Made by a program: the position numbers and the translations under genes | Notes under the pieces: model-generated | What the model was told of the DNA's origin: nothing | Database searches by the model: none | What the model saw: only the letters and a program-made list of their open reading frames with translations | Source of the DNA: Ruegeria profundi | Lineage (GTDB): Bacteria > Pseudomonadota > Alphaproteobacteria > Rhodobacterales > Rhodobacteraceae | Reading direction: 5' to 3' | Assembly: GCF_001507545.1 (NCBI RefSeq) | Contig: NZ_LQBP01000010.1 | Coordinates: forward strand, 1-64,000 | Length of the DNA stretch: 64,000 bases | Part shown: positions 18,763 through 27,288 of the stretch, piece after piece | Position numbering within the stretch: position 1 is the first letter of the stretch | Layout: each line of letters begins with the position of its first letter

Positions 18763-20691
18763 ATGACTGACCGCCCGAAAACGCCTCTGCTGGACCTTGT
18801 GAACAGACCTGCGGATCTCAAGCAATTCTCAGATGCGCAACTGACCCAGCTTGCGCAGGAATTGCGGTCCGAGACGATCTCGGCCGTTTCGGTTACTGGC
18901 GGACATCTCGGCGCCGGGCTTGGCGTGGTGGAACTGACGACTGCGTTGCATGCCGTTTTTGATACCCCGCGTGACAAGATCATCTGGGATGTGGGGCATC
19001 AGTGCTATCCCCACAAAATCCTGACCGGGCGTCGCGACCGAATTCGTACCCTGCGCATGAAAGACGGCCTCAGCGGTTTTACCAAACGCAGCGAAAGCCC
19101 CTATGACCCGTTCGGCGCGGCACATAGCTCAACCTCGATCAGCGCGGCGCTTGGGTTTGCGGTTGCCCGCGATCTGGGCGGTGTCACACCGGAAGGGCTG
19201 GGTGACGCGATTGCCGTGATCGGCGATGGCTCAATGTCGGCGGGCATGGCTTTTGAGGCGATGAACAACGCAGGCCATTTGAAAAAGCGCCTGATCGTGA
19301 TCCTGAACGACAACGATATGAGCATCGCCCCGCCTGTTGGCGCTCTGTCGAACTATCTGTCGCGTATCTACACCGAAGCCCCGTTCCACGAGTTGAAAGC
19401 CGCCGCCAAGGGCGCGGTCTCGCTGCTGCCCGAACCGTTCCGCGAGGGCGCCAAGCGCGCCAAGGAAATGCTGAAAGGTATGGCTGTGGGCGGCACATTG
19501 TTCGAAGAGCTGGGGTTTTCCTACATCGGCCCGCTTGACGGGCATGATATGGACCAGCTTCTGCCGGTGCTGCGCACGGTGAAGGCACGGGCGACCGGCC
19601 CGATTCTGATCCACGTGCTGACCAAAAAGGGCAAGGGCTATGCCCCAGCTGAGCAAGCCCGCGACAAGGGCCATGCGACCGCGAAATTCGACGTTGTGAC
19701 GGGTGAGCAGAAAAAGGCGCCGTCCAACGCACCATCTTACACCTCGGTCTTTGGCAAGACGCTGGTTGAGGAAGCCGGGCGCGACGACAAGATCGTCGCC
19801 GTCACCGCCGCAATGCCAGACGGAACCGGCCTGAACCTTTTTGCCGAACGCTATCCTTCGCGCTGTTTCGACGTTGCGATTGCCGAGCAGCACGGTGTGA
19901 CTTTCGCCGCCGCGCTGGCTGCGGGGGGAATGAAACCGTTCTGCGCAATGTATTCTACGTTTTTGCAGCGCGGGTATGACCAGGTGGTGCATGATGTGGC
20001 CATTCAGCGCCTGCCGGTACGCTTTGCCATTGACCGTGCCGGTTTGGTTGGTGCCGATGGGGCAACCCATGCGGGGTCGTTCGATATCGCCTACCTGTCC
20101 AACCTGCCTAGTATGACAGTCATGGCGGCTGCAGACGAGGCCGAACTGATGCACATGGTCGCGACTGCGGCGGCTCATGATGAAGGCCCCATTGCCTTCC
20201 GCTACCCTAGGGGCGAAGGCGTGGGCGTCGATTTGCCCGAACGTGGTGAAGTTCTTGAGATCGGCAAAGGCCGCCTGATTCAACAAGGCGCACGCGTGGC
20301 GATACTTTCGTTCGGAACCCGTCTGGCAGAAGTTCAGAAAGCGGCTGAGGCTCTCTCAGCCCGGGGCATTACCCCAACCATTGCCGATGCCCGGTTTGCC
20401 AAACCACTGGACCGAGATTTGATCCTTGAACTGGCCGCGAACCATGAAGCGCTGATAACCATCGAAGAAGGTGCCATTGGCGGATTTGGCAGTCACGTGG
20501 CGCAGCTCTTGGCGGATGAGGGTGTATTCGATCACGGGTTGAAGTACCGCTCAATGGTGCTGCCGGATACATTCATTGATCAGGCCAGCCCATCCGACAT
20601 GTACACTGTTGCAGGCCTGAACGCCCAACAGATCGAGGCCAAGGTTTTGTCGGTGTTGGGCGTTGCGTCCCTTGGTGAAAAACGCGCATGA
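18763..20691 (+). CDS. dxs: 1-deoxy-D-xylulose-5-phosphate synthase
   Basis: Thiamine-diphosphate enzyme joining pyruvate and glyceraldehyde-3-phosphate, first step of the DXP isoprenoid pathway; its product also feeds thiamine and pyridoxal synthesis. The 642 residues include [18 protein letters not shown] for ThDP/Mg binding, a transketolase pyrimidine domain ([15 protein letters not shown]) and the C-terminal transketolase domain. ATG 18763 follows 13 bases after the ispA stop; the upstream in-frame ATG at 18715 lies within ispA. Confidence 0.97.
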   Translation: MTDRPKTPLLDLVNRPADLKQFSDAQLTQLAQELRSETISAVSVTGGHLGAGLGVVELTTALHAVFDTPRDKIIWDVGHQCYPHKILTGRRDRIRTLRMKDGLSGFTKRSESPYDPFGAAHSSTSISAALGFAVARDLGGVTPEGLGDAIAVIGDGSMSAGMAFEAMNNAGHLKKRLIVILNDNDMSIAPPVGALSNYLSRIYTEAPFHELKAAAKGAVSLLPEPFREGAKRAKEMLKGMAVGGTLFEELGFSYIGPLDGHDMDQLLPVLRTVKARATGPILIHVLTKKGKGYAPAEQARDKGHATAKFDVVTGEQKKAPSNAPSYTSVFGKTLVEEAGRDDKIVAVTAAMPDGTGLNLFAERYPSRCFDVAIAEQHGVTFAAALAAGGMKPFCAMYSTFLQRGYDQVVHDVAIQRLPVRFAIDRAGLVGADGATHAGSFDIAYLSNLPSMTVMAAADEAELMHMVATAAAHDEGPIAFRYPRGEGVGVDLPERGEVLEIGKGRLIQQGARVAILSFGTRLAEVQKAAEALSARGITPTIADARFAKPLDRDLILELAANHEALITIEEGAIGGFGSHVAQLLADEGVFDHGLKYRSMVLPDTFIDQASPSDMYTVAGLNAQQIEAKVLSVLGVASLGEKRA

Positions 20692-20941
20692 GACGTCGGA
20701 ACCGTCACGGATCAAAACGCAACTATTGTTGAGAATTCTTTCTTTGCTGCACCTCAGGTTGAACGCCTGCCTTTGAGGCCCAACGCGCCGCTACGGCCCT
20801 GATTGCGGAGGCAGGCCGATTCCCTTCGGGTGAGTTATTGAGAACACAGGATTCTCTCATGTTTTTTGACAGCGTTTTTGCGTCCGGGTTTTTCTGCTAC
20901 AGGTAGTCAAAACAAAAAACCACCCTTGAGCAGGCGGGCGG

Positions 20942-21376
20942 ATGAGAAACATGATTGCGGCGCTGGTGGCATGCTTTCTGACGAGCGTGCCAGCGGCATC
21001 AAAGGATATACAGGTCGGCAACGATTCTGGCGGGCGTATCTTGGACCGTTTGGTCCAGATTGAAATCGCCAACCGAACCAACACACAGTTCCGGATAACC
21101 GGGGACTTTTGTCATTCCAGCTGCACTATGCTGCTGGGTGCGGATGATGTTTGCATCTCTCGCAAAACAGTATTTGGTTTTCACGGCCCCTACCGGTTGA
21201 ATCGCACGGAAATGACGGCCAGTGAATTCGAAAGAAAAAGCGCGTCTCTATCCAGCTACTACCCGACTCCGGTCAAAAACTGGTTTATGTCCAAAGCCAG
21301 ATACGCCGGACCCAGCGAACTTTTCTTAGTTTCCGGTGACTATCTCATACGCCTTGGCGTGCAGGAATGTCTTTAG
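20942..21376 (+). CDS. Exported ClpP/crotonase-fold-like protein
   Basis: A 144-residue protein with a signal peptide (MRNMIAALVACFLTSVPAAS) and a region GDFCHSSCTMLLGADDVCIS followed by VFGFHGP. This pattern is seen in predicted periplasmic ClpP-like proteins (COG3904-type), where the Ser in the Cys-x-Ser-x-Cys loop sits at the nucleophile position. Whether it is an active peptidase is unknown. It is monocistronic, between dxs and tRNA-Thr, with ATG 20951 as a possible alternative start. Confidence 0.7.
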   Translation: MRNMIAALVACFLTSVPAASKDIQVGNDSGGRILDRLVQIEIANRTNTQFRITGDFCHSSCTMLLGADDVCISRKTVFGFHGPYRLNRTEMTASEFERKSASLSSYYPTPVKNWFMSKARYAGPSELFLVSGDYLIRLGVQECL

Positions 21377-21442
21377 CGGCTGAAACAATCTGAACCACAG
21401 CAGAGTGTCACACGGTACACACTTTCAACAGAATTCGATAAA

Positions 21443-21518
21443 TGGTGCCTCAAGAGGGACTCGAACCCCCGACCTTGTCCTTACGAAGGACCTGCTCTAC
21501 CAGCTGAGCTATTGAGGC
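21443..21518 (-). tRNA. tRNA-Thr (anticodon CGT)
   Basis: Minus-strand cloverleaf: acceptor GCCTCAA pairs with TTGAGGC, D arm GCTCAGCTGGTAGAGC, anticodon loop TTCGTAA with anticodon CGT, T loop GTTCGAGTCC, and CCA encoded at 21443-21445. Confidence 0.95.
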
Positions 21519-21696
21519 AGGCGACTGTTCTGTAAACGGTCAGGCTGAAACGCGCAAGCCTCCTTCTGCGGATTGCATAAGTTGCTTTTCAAAACCTTGG
21601 GTGCCACCGAATGCGACGCAGCAAGGTCGAAAGGCTATTGCTCTGTCTGTCCCTTTTTTTCGATTGTGAATTTTCTGTAACAGCGCCGATTAAGGA

Positions 21697-21725
21697 TTGC
21701 GGTATGAGCTTTATTTCCATATTTC
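21697..21725 (+). promoter_or_regulatory. Possible arsenic operon promoter
   Basis: TTGCGG (21697-21702) and TATTTC (21720-21725) are separated by 17 bases. A start of transcription 7 bases after the second box would fall on the A of the arsR start codon. Inferred by eye. Confidence 0.35.
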
Positions 21726-21735
21726 ATGAAATATG
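21718..21735 (+). promoter_or_regulatory. Perfect palindrome, probable ArsR operator
   Basis: CATATTTCATGAAATATG is a perfect 18-base palindrome whose last three bases are the arsR start codon. ArsR repressors bind AT-rich dyads over their own promoters, so it is a strong operator candidate. In-frame TGA at 21727-21729 rules out a longer arsR frame. Confidence 0.65.
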
Positions 21736-22566
21736 CTAGAATTAATTTCAGACCAACTGGCCATTCTCGGCCATCCGCAACGTATTTCAGTGTTTCGCAT
21801 GTTAATGCGACGCTTTCCTGACACTGTGCCTGCGGGCGAACTGGCAAACGAACTGGGCATCAAACCCAGTACGTTGTCGAACTATCTGAACGCGCTTCAA
21901 CGCTCGGGACTGGTAACGCAGGAACGGTCGGGAACCTCTCTGCTTTATTCGGTTGATATGAAGAACGTGCAGCACATGCTTGGCTTTCTGCTGAACGATT
22001 GCTGCCGGGGTCGTCCGGATATCTGTATGCCCTTACAGCAAGGAAAAGGCACAATGACAGATCGGAAATTCAACGTATTGTTCATTTGCGTCGGGAACTC
22101 GGCGCGCTCCATCTTTGCCGAGTCTCTTCTGCGAGATCTCGCCGGAGACCGGTTCAACGTCTATTCGGCCGGTACAAGGCCATTTTCGGAACTGAACCCG
22201 TTTGCGGTTAAGGTTCTGGCGGACAAGGGGCACGACACGTCCTTGCTCCGGTCCAAGACAGTGTCGGAATTTTCCGGCCCTGACGCACCAGAAATGGATT
22301 TTGTGTTCACCGTCTGCAACAAGGCCGCAAATGAGGAATGCCCAGCGTGGCAAGGGCAGCCGATCAGCGGCCATTGGGGCATGGAAGACCCGGTGAAAGC
22401 TGAAGGCACGGATGCTGAAAAAAGCCTCGCGTTCCAAAGAGCCTATGGCGCACTCAAGCGCCGGATACAGGCCTTCACTGCACTGCCCGTTGAAAGCCTT
22501 GACCGGATCGCACTGCAATCCGCAGTCGATGACATCGGCAGAACACCTGTTGAGGACATAAAATGA
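21733..22566 (+). CDS. arsR-arsC: Fused arsenite-responsive repressor ArsR and arsenate reductase ArsC
   Basis: 277-residue fusion. Residues 1-105 form a winged-helix ArsR with an As(III) site of the CC-x6-C type (Cys90, Cys91, Cys98). Residues 108-277 are a low-molecular-weight phosphatase-type ArsC with the P-loop [12 protein letters not shown] (CX5R) and general-acid region near DPVKAEG. It senses arsenite and reduces arsenate. An internal ATG at 22054 with AAGGAAAAGG just before it could start a separate ArsC. The first ATG has no Shine-Dalgarno sequence. The stop overlaps the GAPDH gene (ATGA); whole operon of four genes overlaps head to tail. Confidence 0.92.
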   Translation: MLELISDQLAILGHPQRISVFRMLMRRFPDTVPAGELANELGIKPSTLSNYLNALQRSGLVTQERSGTSLLYSVDMKNVQHMLGFLLNDCCRGRPDICMPLQQGKGTMTDRKFNVLFICVGNSARSIFAESLLRDLAGDRFNVYSAGTRPFSELNPFAVKVLADKGHDTSLLRSKTVSEFSGPDAPEMDFVFTVCNKAANEECPAWQGQPISGHWGMEDPVKAEGTDAEKSLAFQRAYGALKRRIQAFTALPVESLDRIALQSAVDDIGRTPVEDIK

Positions 22567-23561
22567 CGGCGTTTGCGGTAAACGGTCTTGGCCGGATCGG
22601 AAAGCTGGCGTTGAAACCGTTGCTTGAAAAGGGTGCCAAGATCGCATGGATCAATGATTGTATCGGCGATCCGGCGATGCACGCGCATCTGCTTGAGTTC
22701 GACACAGTTCACGGTCGCTGGGACGCGCGTTTCGAACATGACGCCGATAGCGTGACAATCAACGGGACCCGACTGCCTTTCATTGGCACGAAGGACCTTG
22801 GCCAGTTACCGCTGGACGGCGTCGACGTGGTGATCGATTGCACCGGTGTCTTCAAGACCGAGGCCAAGCTGGCCCCTTATTTCAAAGCCGGGGTGAAAAA
22901 GGTCGTGGTGTCGGCCCCTGTAAAGGACGGCCCGACCGCAAATATTGTCATGGGTGTGAATGACAGCGTTTACGATCCTGCTGCTCATCACATCGTCACG
23001 GCGGCGTCCTGCACCACGAACTGTCTGGCGCCGGTGGTGAAAGTGATCCACGAAAACCTGGGCATCCGTCACGGGTCGATGACGACAATCCACGACGTGA
23101 CCAACACCCAGACCATCGTAGACCGACCCGCGAAAGACCTGCGGCGCGCTCGATCAGCACTGAATTCGCTGATCCCGACCACCACGGGGTCAGCCACAGC
23201 GATTACATTGATTTACCCCGAACTCAGAGGGCGCTTGAACGGTCATGCAGTGCGCGTTCCGCTGCTAAACGCCTCGCTGACGGATTGCGTGTTCGAGGTT
23301 GAACGGAAAACCAGTGTTGACGAGGTCAACACATTCTTCAAAGCCGCAGCCGAAGGTGAACTCAAGGGTATTCTGGGCTATGAGACGCGCCCGCTGGTCT
23401 CAACTGATTATACCAATGACGAACGGTCTTCGATCATCGACGCGCCCTCAACCATGGTGGTGAACGGGACGCAAGTGAAGGTTTATGCGTGGTATGACAA
23501 TGAGATGGGCTATGCCCACCGCCTCGTCGACGTTGCGTTCATGGTCGGGAACACGCTGTGA
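22563..23561 (+). CDS. ArsJ-associated glyceraldehyde-3-phosphate dehydrogenase
   Basis: Makes 1-arseno-3-phosphoglycerate from glyceraldehyde-3-phosphate and arsenate, the substrate exported by ArsJ. The 332-residue protein has the Rossmann start [12 protein letters not shown], the catalytic Cys in SCTTNCLAP and a C-terminal [11 protein letters not shown]. Placement directly before arsJ, with overlapping stop/start (GTGA), distinguishes it from glycolytic GAPDH. Housekeeping GAPDH is presumably elsewhere in the genome. Confidence 0.92.
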   Translation: MTAFAVNGLGRIGKLALKPLLEKGAKIAWINDCIGDPAMHAHLLEFDTVHGRWDARFEHDADSVTINGTRLPFIGTKDLGQLPLDGVDVVIDCTGVFKTEAKLAPYFKAGVKKVVVSAPVKDGPTANIVMGVNDSVYDPAAHHIVTAASCTTNCLAPVVKVIHENLGIRHGSMTTIHDVTNTQTIVDRPAKDLRRARSALNSLIPTTTGSATAITLIYPELRGRLNGHAVRVPLLNASLTDCVFEVERKTSVDEVNTFFKAAAEGELKGILGYETRPLVSTDYTNDERSSIIDAPSTMVVNGTQVKVYAWYDNEMGYAHRLVDVAFMVGNTL

Positions 23562-24823
23562 CACAAAGACCCGAAGGTCTGTCGGCCTACATCGCCGTTA
23601 CCGCGGCGTACTGGGCTTTTATGCTGACCGACGGGGCCCTGCGCATGCTGGTGCTGCTGCATTTTCACACCCTGGGCTTCTCGCCGGTGCAGCTGGCCTA
23701 CCTGTTCGTACTGTATGAGATCGCGGGTATGGTCACAAATCTTACCGCCGGATGGATCGCGGCTCGGTTCGGTTTGACCTCGACCCTGTATGCCGGCCTG
23801 GGGCTTCAGGTCGTGGCGCTTTTGGCGCTGACGCAATTAGACCCTAATTGGGCGATCGGCGCTTCTGTTGCCTTTGTCATGCTTGTGCAGGGCGCCAGCG
23901 GAGTGGCGAAAGATCTGGCTAAAATGTCTTCAAAATCCGCCGTCAAACTCTTGGCTCCGCCCGAGGGCGGCGGACTGTTCCGCTGGGTCGCTATGCTGAC
24001 CGGCTCAAAGAACGCGGTCAAAGGGCTGGGCTTTTTACTGGGGGCTGCGCTGTTGGCCACATTGGGTTTTGTCTGGGCTGTGCTGGTCATGGCGATTGTG
24101 CTGGCCGTCATCCTTGCGGCGGTCATTCTGTACATGCCACCTGGCCTGCCAAAAGGGCGCAAAAGCGCCAAATTCTCTGAGGTCTTTTCGAAATCCGCCA
24201 ACGTGAATTGGCTGTCGGCGGCGCGGGTCTTTCTTTTTGGCGCACGGGATGTGTGGTTCGTCGTCGGTATACCGATTTACTTTTATGCTGTGTTGTCCGA
24301 CGGCACCGAAGATGGAAACCGCGCGGCGTTCTTCATGATCGGCACCTTCATGGCTGTCTGGGTCATCCTTTACGGCGCCGTTCAGGCCATCGCACCCGGT
24401 ATCCTGCGCGCATCTAGGCGCAGCGAAGGCGACCTGATCCGCGCCGCGCGTAAATGGGCCGCAATACTGTTTTGTGTTCCCGCCGCTTTGACGGTTGCAG
24501 TGCTTGCCTCATCTGGGCCCGAGGCATGGCTGACCATAACACTGGTAACAGGTTTGCTGGTATTCGGGGCAATTTTCGCTGTGAACTCATCTTTGCATTC
24601 CTATCTGATTCTGGCTTTCACCAAGTCGGAGCGTGTAACGATGGACGTAGGGTTCTACTACATGGCCAACGCGACAGGCCGCCTTGTGGGCACTGTTCTG
24701 TCTGGCCTGACCTACCAGATTGGCGGGCTTCCACTGGTTTTGGGCACGTCTGCTGTAATGATAGCATTGGCGGCGCTGACATCCGGTAAGCTGACGGATC
24801 AAACAAATGAGGCTTATGCATGA
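23558..24823 (+). CDS. arsJ: Organoarsenical efflux permease ArsJ
   Basis: Inner-membrane MFS protein of 421 residues and about twelve helices; exports 1-arseno-3-phosphoglycerate, which then breaks down to arsenate outside. Characteristic opening [20 protein letters not shown] and the [15 protein letters not shown] loop. The start is GTG 23558, within the stop of the GAPDH gene. Confidence 0.92.
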   Translation: MTQRPEGLSAYIAVTAAYWAFMLTDGALRMLVLLHFHTLGFSPVQLAYLFVLYEIAGMVTNLTAGWIAARFGLTSTLYAGLGLQVVALLALTQLDPNWAIGASVAFVMLVQGASGVAKDLAKMSSKSAVKLLAPPEGGGLFRWVAMLTGSKNAVKGLGFLLGAALLATLGFVWAVLVMAIVLAVILAAVILYMPPGLPKGRKSAKFSEVFSKSANVNWLSAARVFLFGARDVWFVVGIPIYFYAVLSDGTEDGNRAAFFMIGTFMAVWVILYGAVQAIAPGILRASRRSEGDLIRAARKWAAILFCVPAALTVAVLASSGPEAWLTITLVTGLLVFGAIFAVNSSLHSYLILAFTKSERVTMDVGFYYMANATGRLVGTVLSGLTYQIGGLPLVLGTSAVMIALAALTSGKLTDQTNEAYA

Positions 24824-25872
24824 GCATCTTCGAACGCTACCTGACCGTCTGGATCGCTCTGGCTATGATTGGCGGTGTGCTCATAGGCCTGGCCGCACCG
24901 GGCCTTGTGCAACTAGTTGCTTCGGCTGAGGTGGCCAGCGTCAATCTGGTGGTGGCCGTCCTGATCTGGGCGATGGTCTACCCGATGATGGTCGGTGTAG
25001 ACTTTGGCGCAGTAGCGGGGGTCGCGCGCCAACCGAAAGGTTTGATCGTGACGCTGGTGGTCAACTGGCTGATCAAACCCTTCACCATGGCCTTTCTGGC
25101 GGTTGTGTTTTTCAACTATGTCTTTGCGCCCTGGATTCAGCCCGAAGACGCCGCACAATACATAGCCGGCCTGATCCTGCTGGGCGCGGCCCCCTGTACC
25201 GCGATGGTGTTTGTCTGGTCCCAACTCACCAAAGGGGATGCGACTTACACGCTGGTGCAGGTCTCGGTGAACGATCTGATTATGGTCGTGGCTTTTGCCC
25301 CTATCGTGGCTTTCTTGCTGGGCGTGACTGACATCGAGGTGCCATGGCAAACCCTTGTTCTGGCGACGGTGCTTTACGTGGTGTTGCCGCTGATCGCCGG
25401 GCTGATCACTCGCCGCAAACTGCGTTCACAAGACGCCATTGATGCCTTTTCATCCCGCGTAAAGCCATGGTCAGTCATGGGCCTGATCGTAACAGTCGTT
25501 ATCCTGTTTGGCCTCCAGGGTCAGACTATTCTTGCCAAGCCGTTGGTGATCGTGCTGATCGCGGTTCCAATCCTGATCCAGAGCTACGGGATTTTCGCAC
25601 TGGCCTACGGGGCGGCCTATGCGCTGAAAGTCCCCCATCGAATCGCAGCCCCATGCGCCATGATTGGTACGTCAAACTTCTTTGAGCTGGCCGTCGCTGT
25701 CGCCATCAGCCTGTTCGGCTTGAACTCGGGCGCTGCTTTGGCGACTGTCGTTGGGGTTCTGGTCGAGGTTCCGGTCATGCTATCGCTTGTTGCTTTTGCC
25801 AATCGTACCCGCTCGCGGTTTCCCGAACCCGAAAGGTCCGGAGTGACGGGCACCAAGACCTTGAGATCTTAG
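24820..25872 (+). CDS. acr3: ACR3-family arsenite efflux transporter
   Basis: Arsenite exporter of 350 residues with ten predicted helices. The conserved Cys of the ACR3 family lies in [15 protein letters not shown], with [16 protein letters not shown] after it. It removes the arsenite made by the ArsC half of the first gene, giving the operon a second exit route beside GAPDH/ArsJ. Start ATG overlaps arsJ stop (ATGA). Last gene of the operon. Confidence 0.94.
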   Translation: MSIFERYLTVWIALAMIGGVLIGLAAPGLVQLVASAEVASVNLVVAVLIWAMVYPMMVGVDFGAVAGVARQPKGLIVTLVVNWLIKPFTMAFLAVVFFNYVFAPWIQPEDAAQYIAGLILLGAAPCTAMVFVWSQLTKGDATYTLVQVSVNDLIMVVAFAPIVAFLLGVTDIEVPWQTLVLATVLYVVLPLIAGLITRRKLRSQDAIDAFSSRVKPWSVMGLIVTVVILFGLQGQTILAKPLVIVLIAVPILIQSYGIFALAYGAAYALKVPHRIAAPCAMIGTSNFFELAVAVAISLFGLNSGAALATVVGVLVEVPVMLSLVAFANRTRSRFPEPERSGVTGTKTLRS

Positions 25873-25906
25873 GAAAGCCAACTCTCTTCATAAAAAATGA
25901 TTAATT

Positions 25907-25921
25907 TTTACAGTATGTTAA
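25907..25921 (+). promoter_or_regulatory. CtrA-like half-matched site
   Basis: TTTACAGTATGTTAA resembles the CtrA motif TTAA-N7-TTAA with one mismatch, within an AT-rich stretch about 105 bases before the binding-protein gene. Flagellar and chemotaxis genes of alphaproteobacteria are often CtrA controlled, but this single imperfect match is weak evidence. Confidence 0.25.
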
Positions 25922-25951
25922 CTATAAAACAGGGGAAGCGAGGAAAAATAA

Positions 25952-25977
25952 GGCTCACTTAGATTTTATTAAGAGCC
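25952..25977 (+). promoter_or_regulatory. Leader stem-loop before binding-protein gene
   Basis: GGCTC at 25952-25956 pairs with GAGCC at 25973-25977, extended by CTTA/TAAG with a one-base bulge. It would sit in the 5' leader, about 50 bases before the ATG. Function unknown. Confidence 0.35.
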
Positions 25978-26024
25978 AATCGTGCAGTGTCCGGTGGAAT
26001 TTCGAAAACCACGGGAGAATACCT

Positions 26025-27185
26025 ATGCTTCTCAAAAAAACGATGCTTGCCGCGGGCATCATGGCGGCTCTGCCTATTTTCGCTGCGGCTGAACAGGGTG
26101 TTACCCACAATAGCGTTACATTTGCACAAGTTGCCGCCTTTGAAGGGCCCGCCTCTGCCCTGGGCATCGGCATGCGGCTTGGCTTGACCGCCGCCTTCGA
26201 AGAGGCGAACGCCGCCGGTGGTGTGCATGGCCGTAATATCAAACTGGACAGTATGGATGACGGCTACGAGCCAGACCGCTCTGCCGAGCTGGTGAAAACG
26301 GTTGTCGAAGACGACAAACACATCGCCCTGATCGGTGCCGTCGGGACGCCAACCTCGTCGGCCACCCAGCCTATTGCCACTGAAGCCGGCCTTCCCTTTA
26401 TCGGGCCCTTTACGGGTGCCGGATTTCTGCGCGAGGCAGGTTACGGTAATATCTTCAACGTGCGCGCAACATATTCTGCCGAAACCGAGGCGTGGATTGA
26501 GTATCTCGTCGACCAGCAGGGCATGAAGTCCATTGCGCTTCTATATCAGGATGACGGGTTCGGTCGTGTTGGCCTGAATGGGGTCACCGCCGCGCTGGAA
26601 AAACGCGGCATGACGCTTGCCGCAGAAGGCACTTACACCAGAAACACGACGGCCGTGAAAAAGGCGCTCTTGTCGATCCGCAAAGCCAAACCGGACGCCG
26701 TAGTCATGGTGGGCGCTTACAAACCGGTTGCCGAATTCATCAAACTTGCGCGCAAAATGAAACTCGACGCCACCTACGTGAATATCTCTTTCGTGGGATC
26801 GGATGCATTAGCGAAGGAACTTGGCGATGCGGGTGAAGGGGTGATCGTAAGCCAGGTTGTGCCCTTCCCGTGGGACGACTCTAATCCGCTGGTTGCCCGC
26901 TACACAACCGCGCTGGCAGCCGTCGATGCGGCTGCGCAGCCTGGGTTTGTCTCGCTCGAAGGGTATATCGTCGGCCGCCTCACGATTGCGGCGTTGGAGG
27001 ACGCAGGCAAAAATCTGACCCGCGAAAACTTCCTGCTGGCACTTGCCTCGCTAACCACGGTCGATCTGGGCGGTGTGACCCTGCACTATGGTCCGGATGA
27101 CAACCAGGGCATGGATGAGGTCTTTCTCACACGCATCACAGCCGACGGCACGTTCGAGTCGGTCATATCCGGAGGCGGCTCCTAA
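26025..27185 (+). CDS. Periplasmic ligand-binding protein (Peripla_BP_6 type)
   Basis: Secreted type I periplasmic binding protein of 386 residues, signal peptide about 1-22 ending at AAA. Sequence GPASALGIGMRLGLTAAFEEANAAGG and LIGAVGTPTSSATQP are typical of Leu/Ile/Val-type receptors. No permease or ATPase gene is beside it; a chemoreceptor follows instead after tandem hairpins. It most likely presents a ligand to that receptor. Ligand unknown. GGGAGAAT precedes the ATG. Confidence 0.85.
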   Translation: MLLKKTMLAAGIMAALPIFAAAEQGVTHNSVTFAQVAAFEGPASALGIGMRLGLTAAFEEANAAGGVHGRNIKLDSMDDGYEPDRSAELVKTVVEDDKHIALIGAVGTPTSSATQPIATEAGLPFIGPFTGAGFLREAGYGNIFNVRATYSAETEAWIEYLVDQQGMKSIALLYQDDGFGRVGLNGVTAALEKRGMTLAAEGTYTRNTTAVKKALLSIRKAKPDAVVMVGAYKPVAEFIKLARKMKLDATYVNISFVGSDALAKELGDAGEGVIVSQVVPFPWDDSNPLVARYTTALAAVDAAAQPGFVSLEGYIVGRLTIAALEDAGKNLTRENFLLALASLTTVDLGGVTLHYGPDDNQGMDEVFLTRITADGTFESVISGGGS

Positions 27186-27194
27186 GGGCCAATG

Positions 27195-27217
27195 GCAACG
27201 CGTTCTGCGCGTTGCCT
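27195..27217 (+). repeat. Intercistronic hairpin 1
   Basis: GGCAACGCG / CGCGTTGCC is a perfect 9-bp stem with a 5-base loop, 10 bases after the binding-protein stop. No T run; may protect the upstream mRNA from 3' decay or reduce read-through. Confidence 0.6.
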
Positions 27218-27229
27218 GACTGCAAACAT

Positions 27230-27251
27230 CCTGCCCGCCAATCGGGCAGGA
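27230..27251 (+). repeat. Intercistronic hairpin 2
   Basis: TCCTGCCCG / CGGGCAGGA is a perfect 9-bp stem with a 4-base loop, 12 bases after hairpin 1 and 37 before the chemoreceptor start. Confidence 0.6.
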
Positions 27252-27288
27252 CTAAGTGCCATCCAGATAAATTACCAAGGATATGCAT

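Noticed and set aside
19231..20286. 351-codon minus-strand frame inside dxs
   Set aside because: Antisense shadow of dxs, no ribosome-binding site or family features.
22563..23561. Glycolytic gapA
   Set aside because: Location between arsC and arsJ with overlapping ends supports the arsenate-detoxification type.
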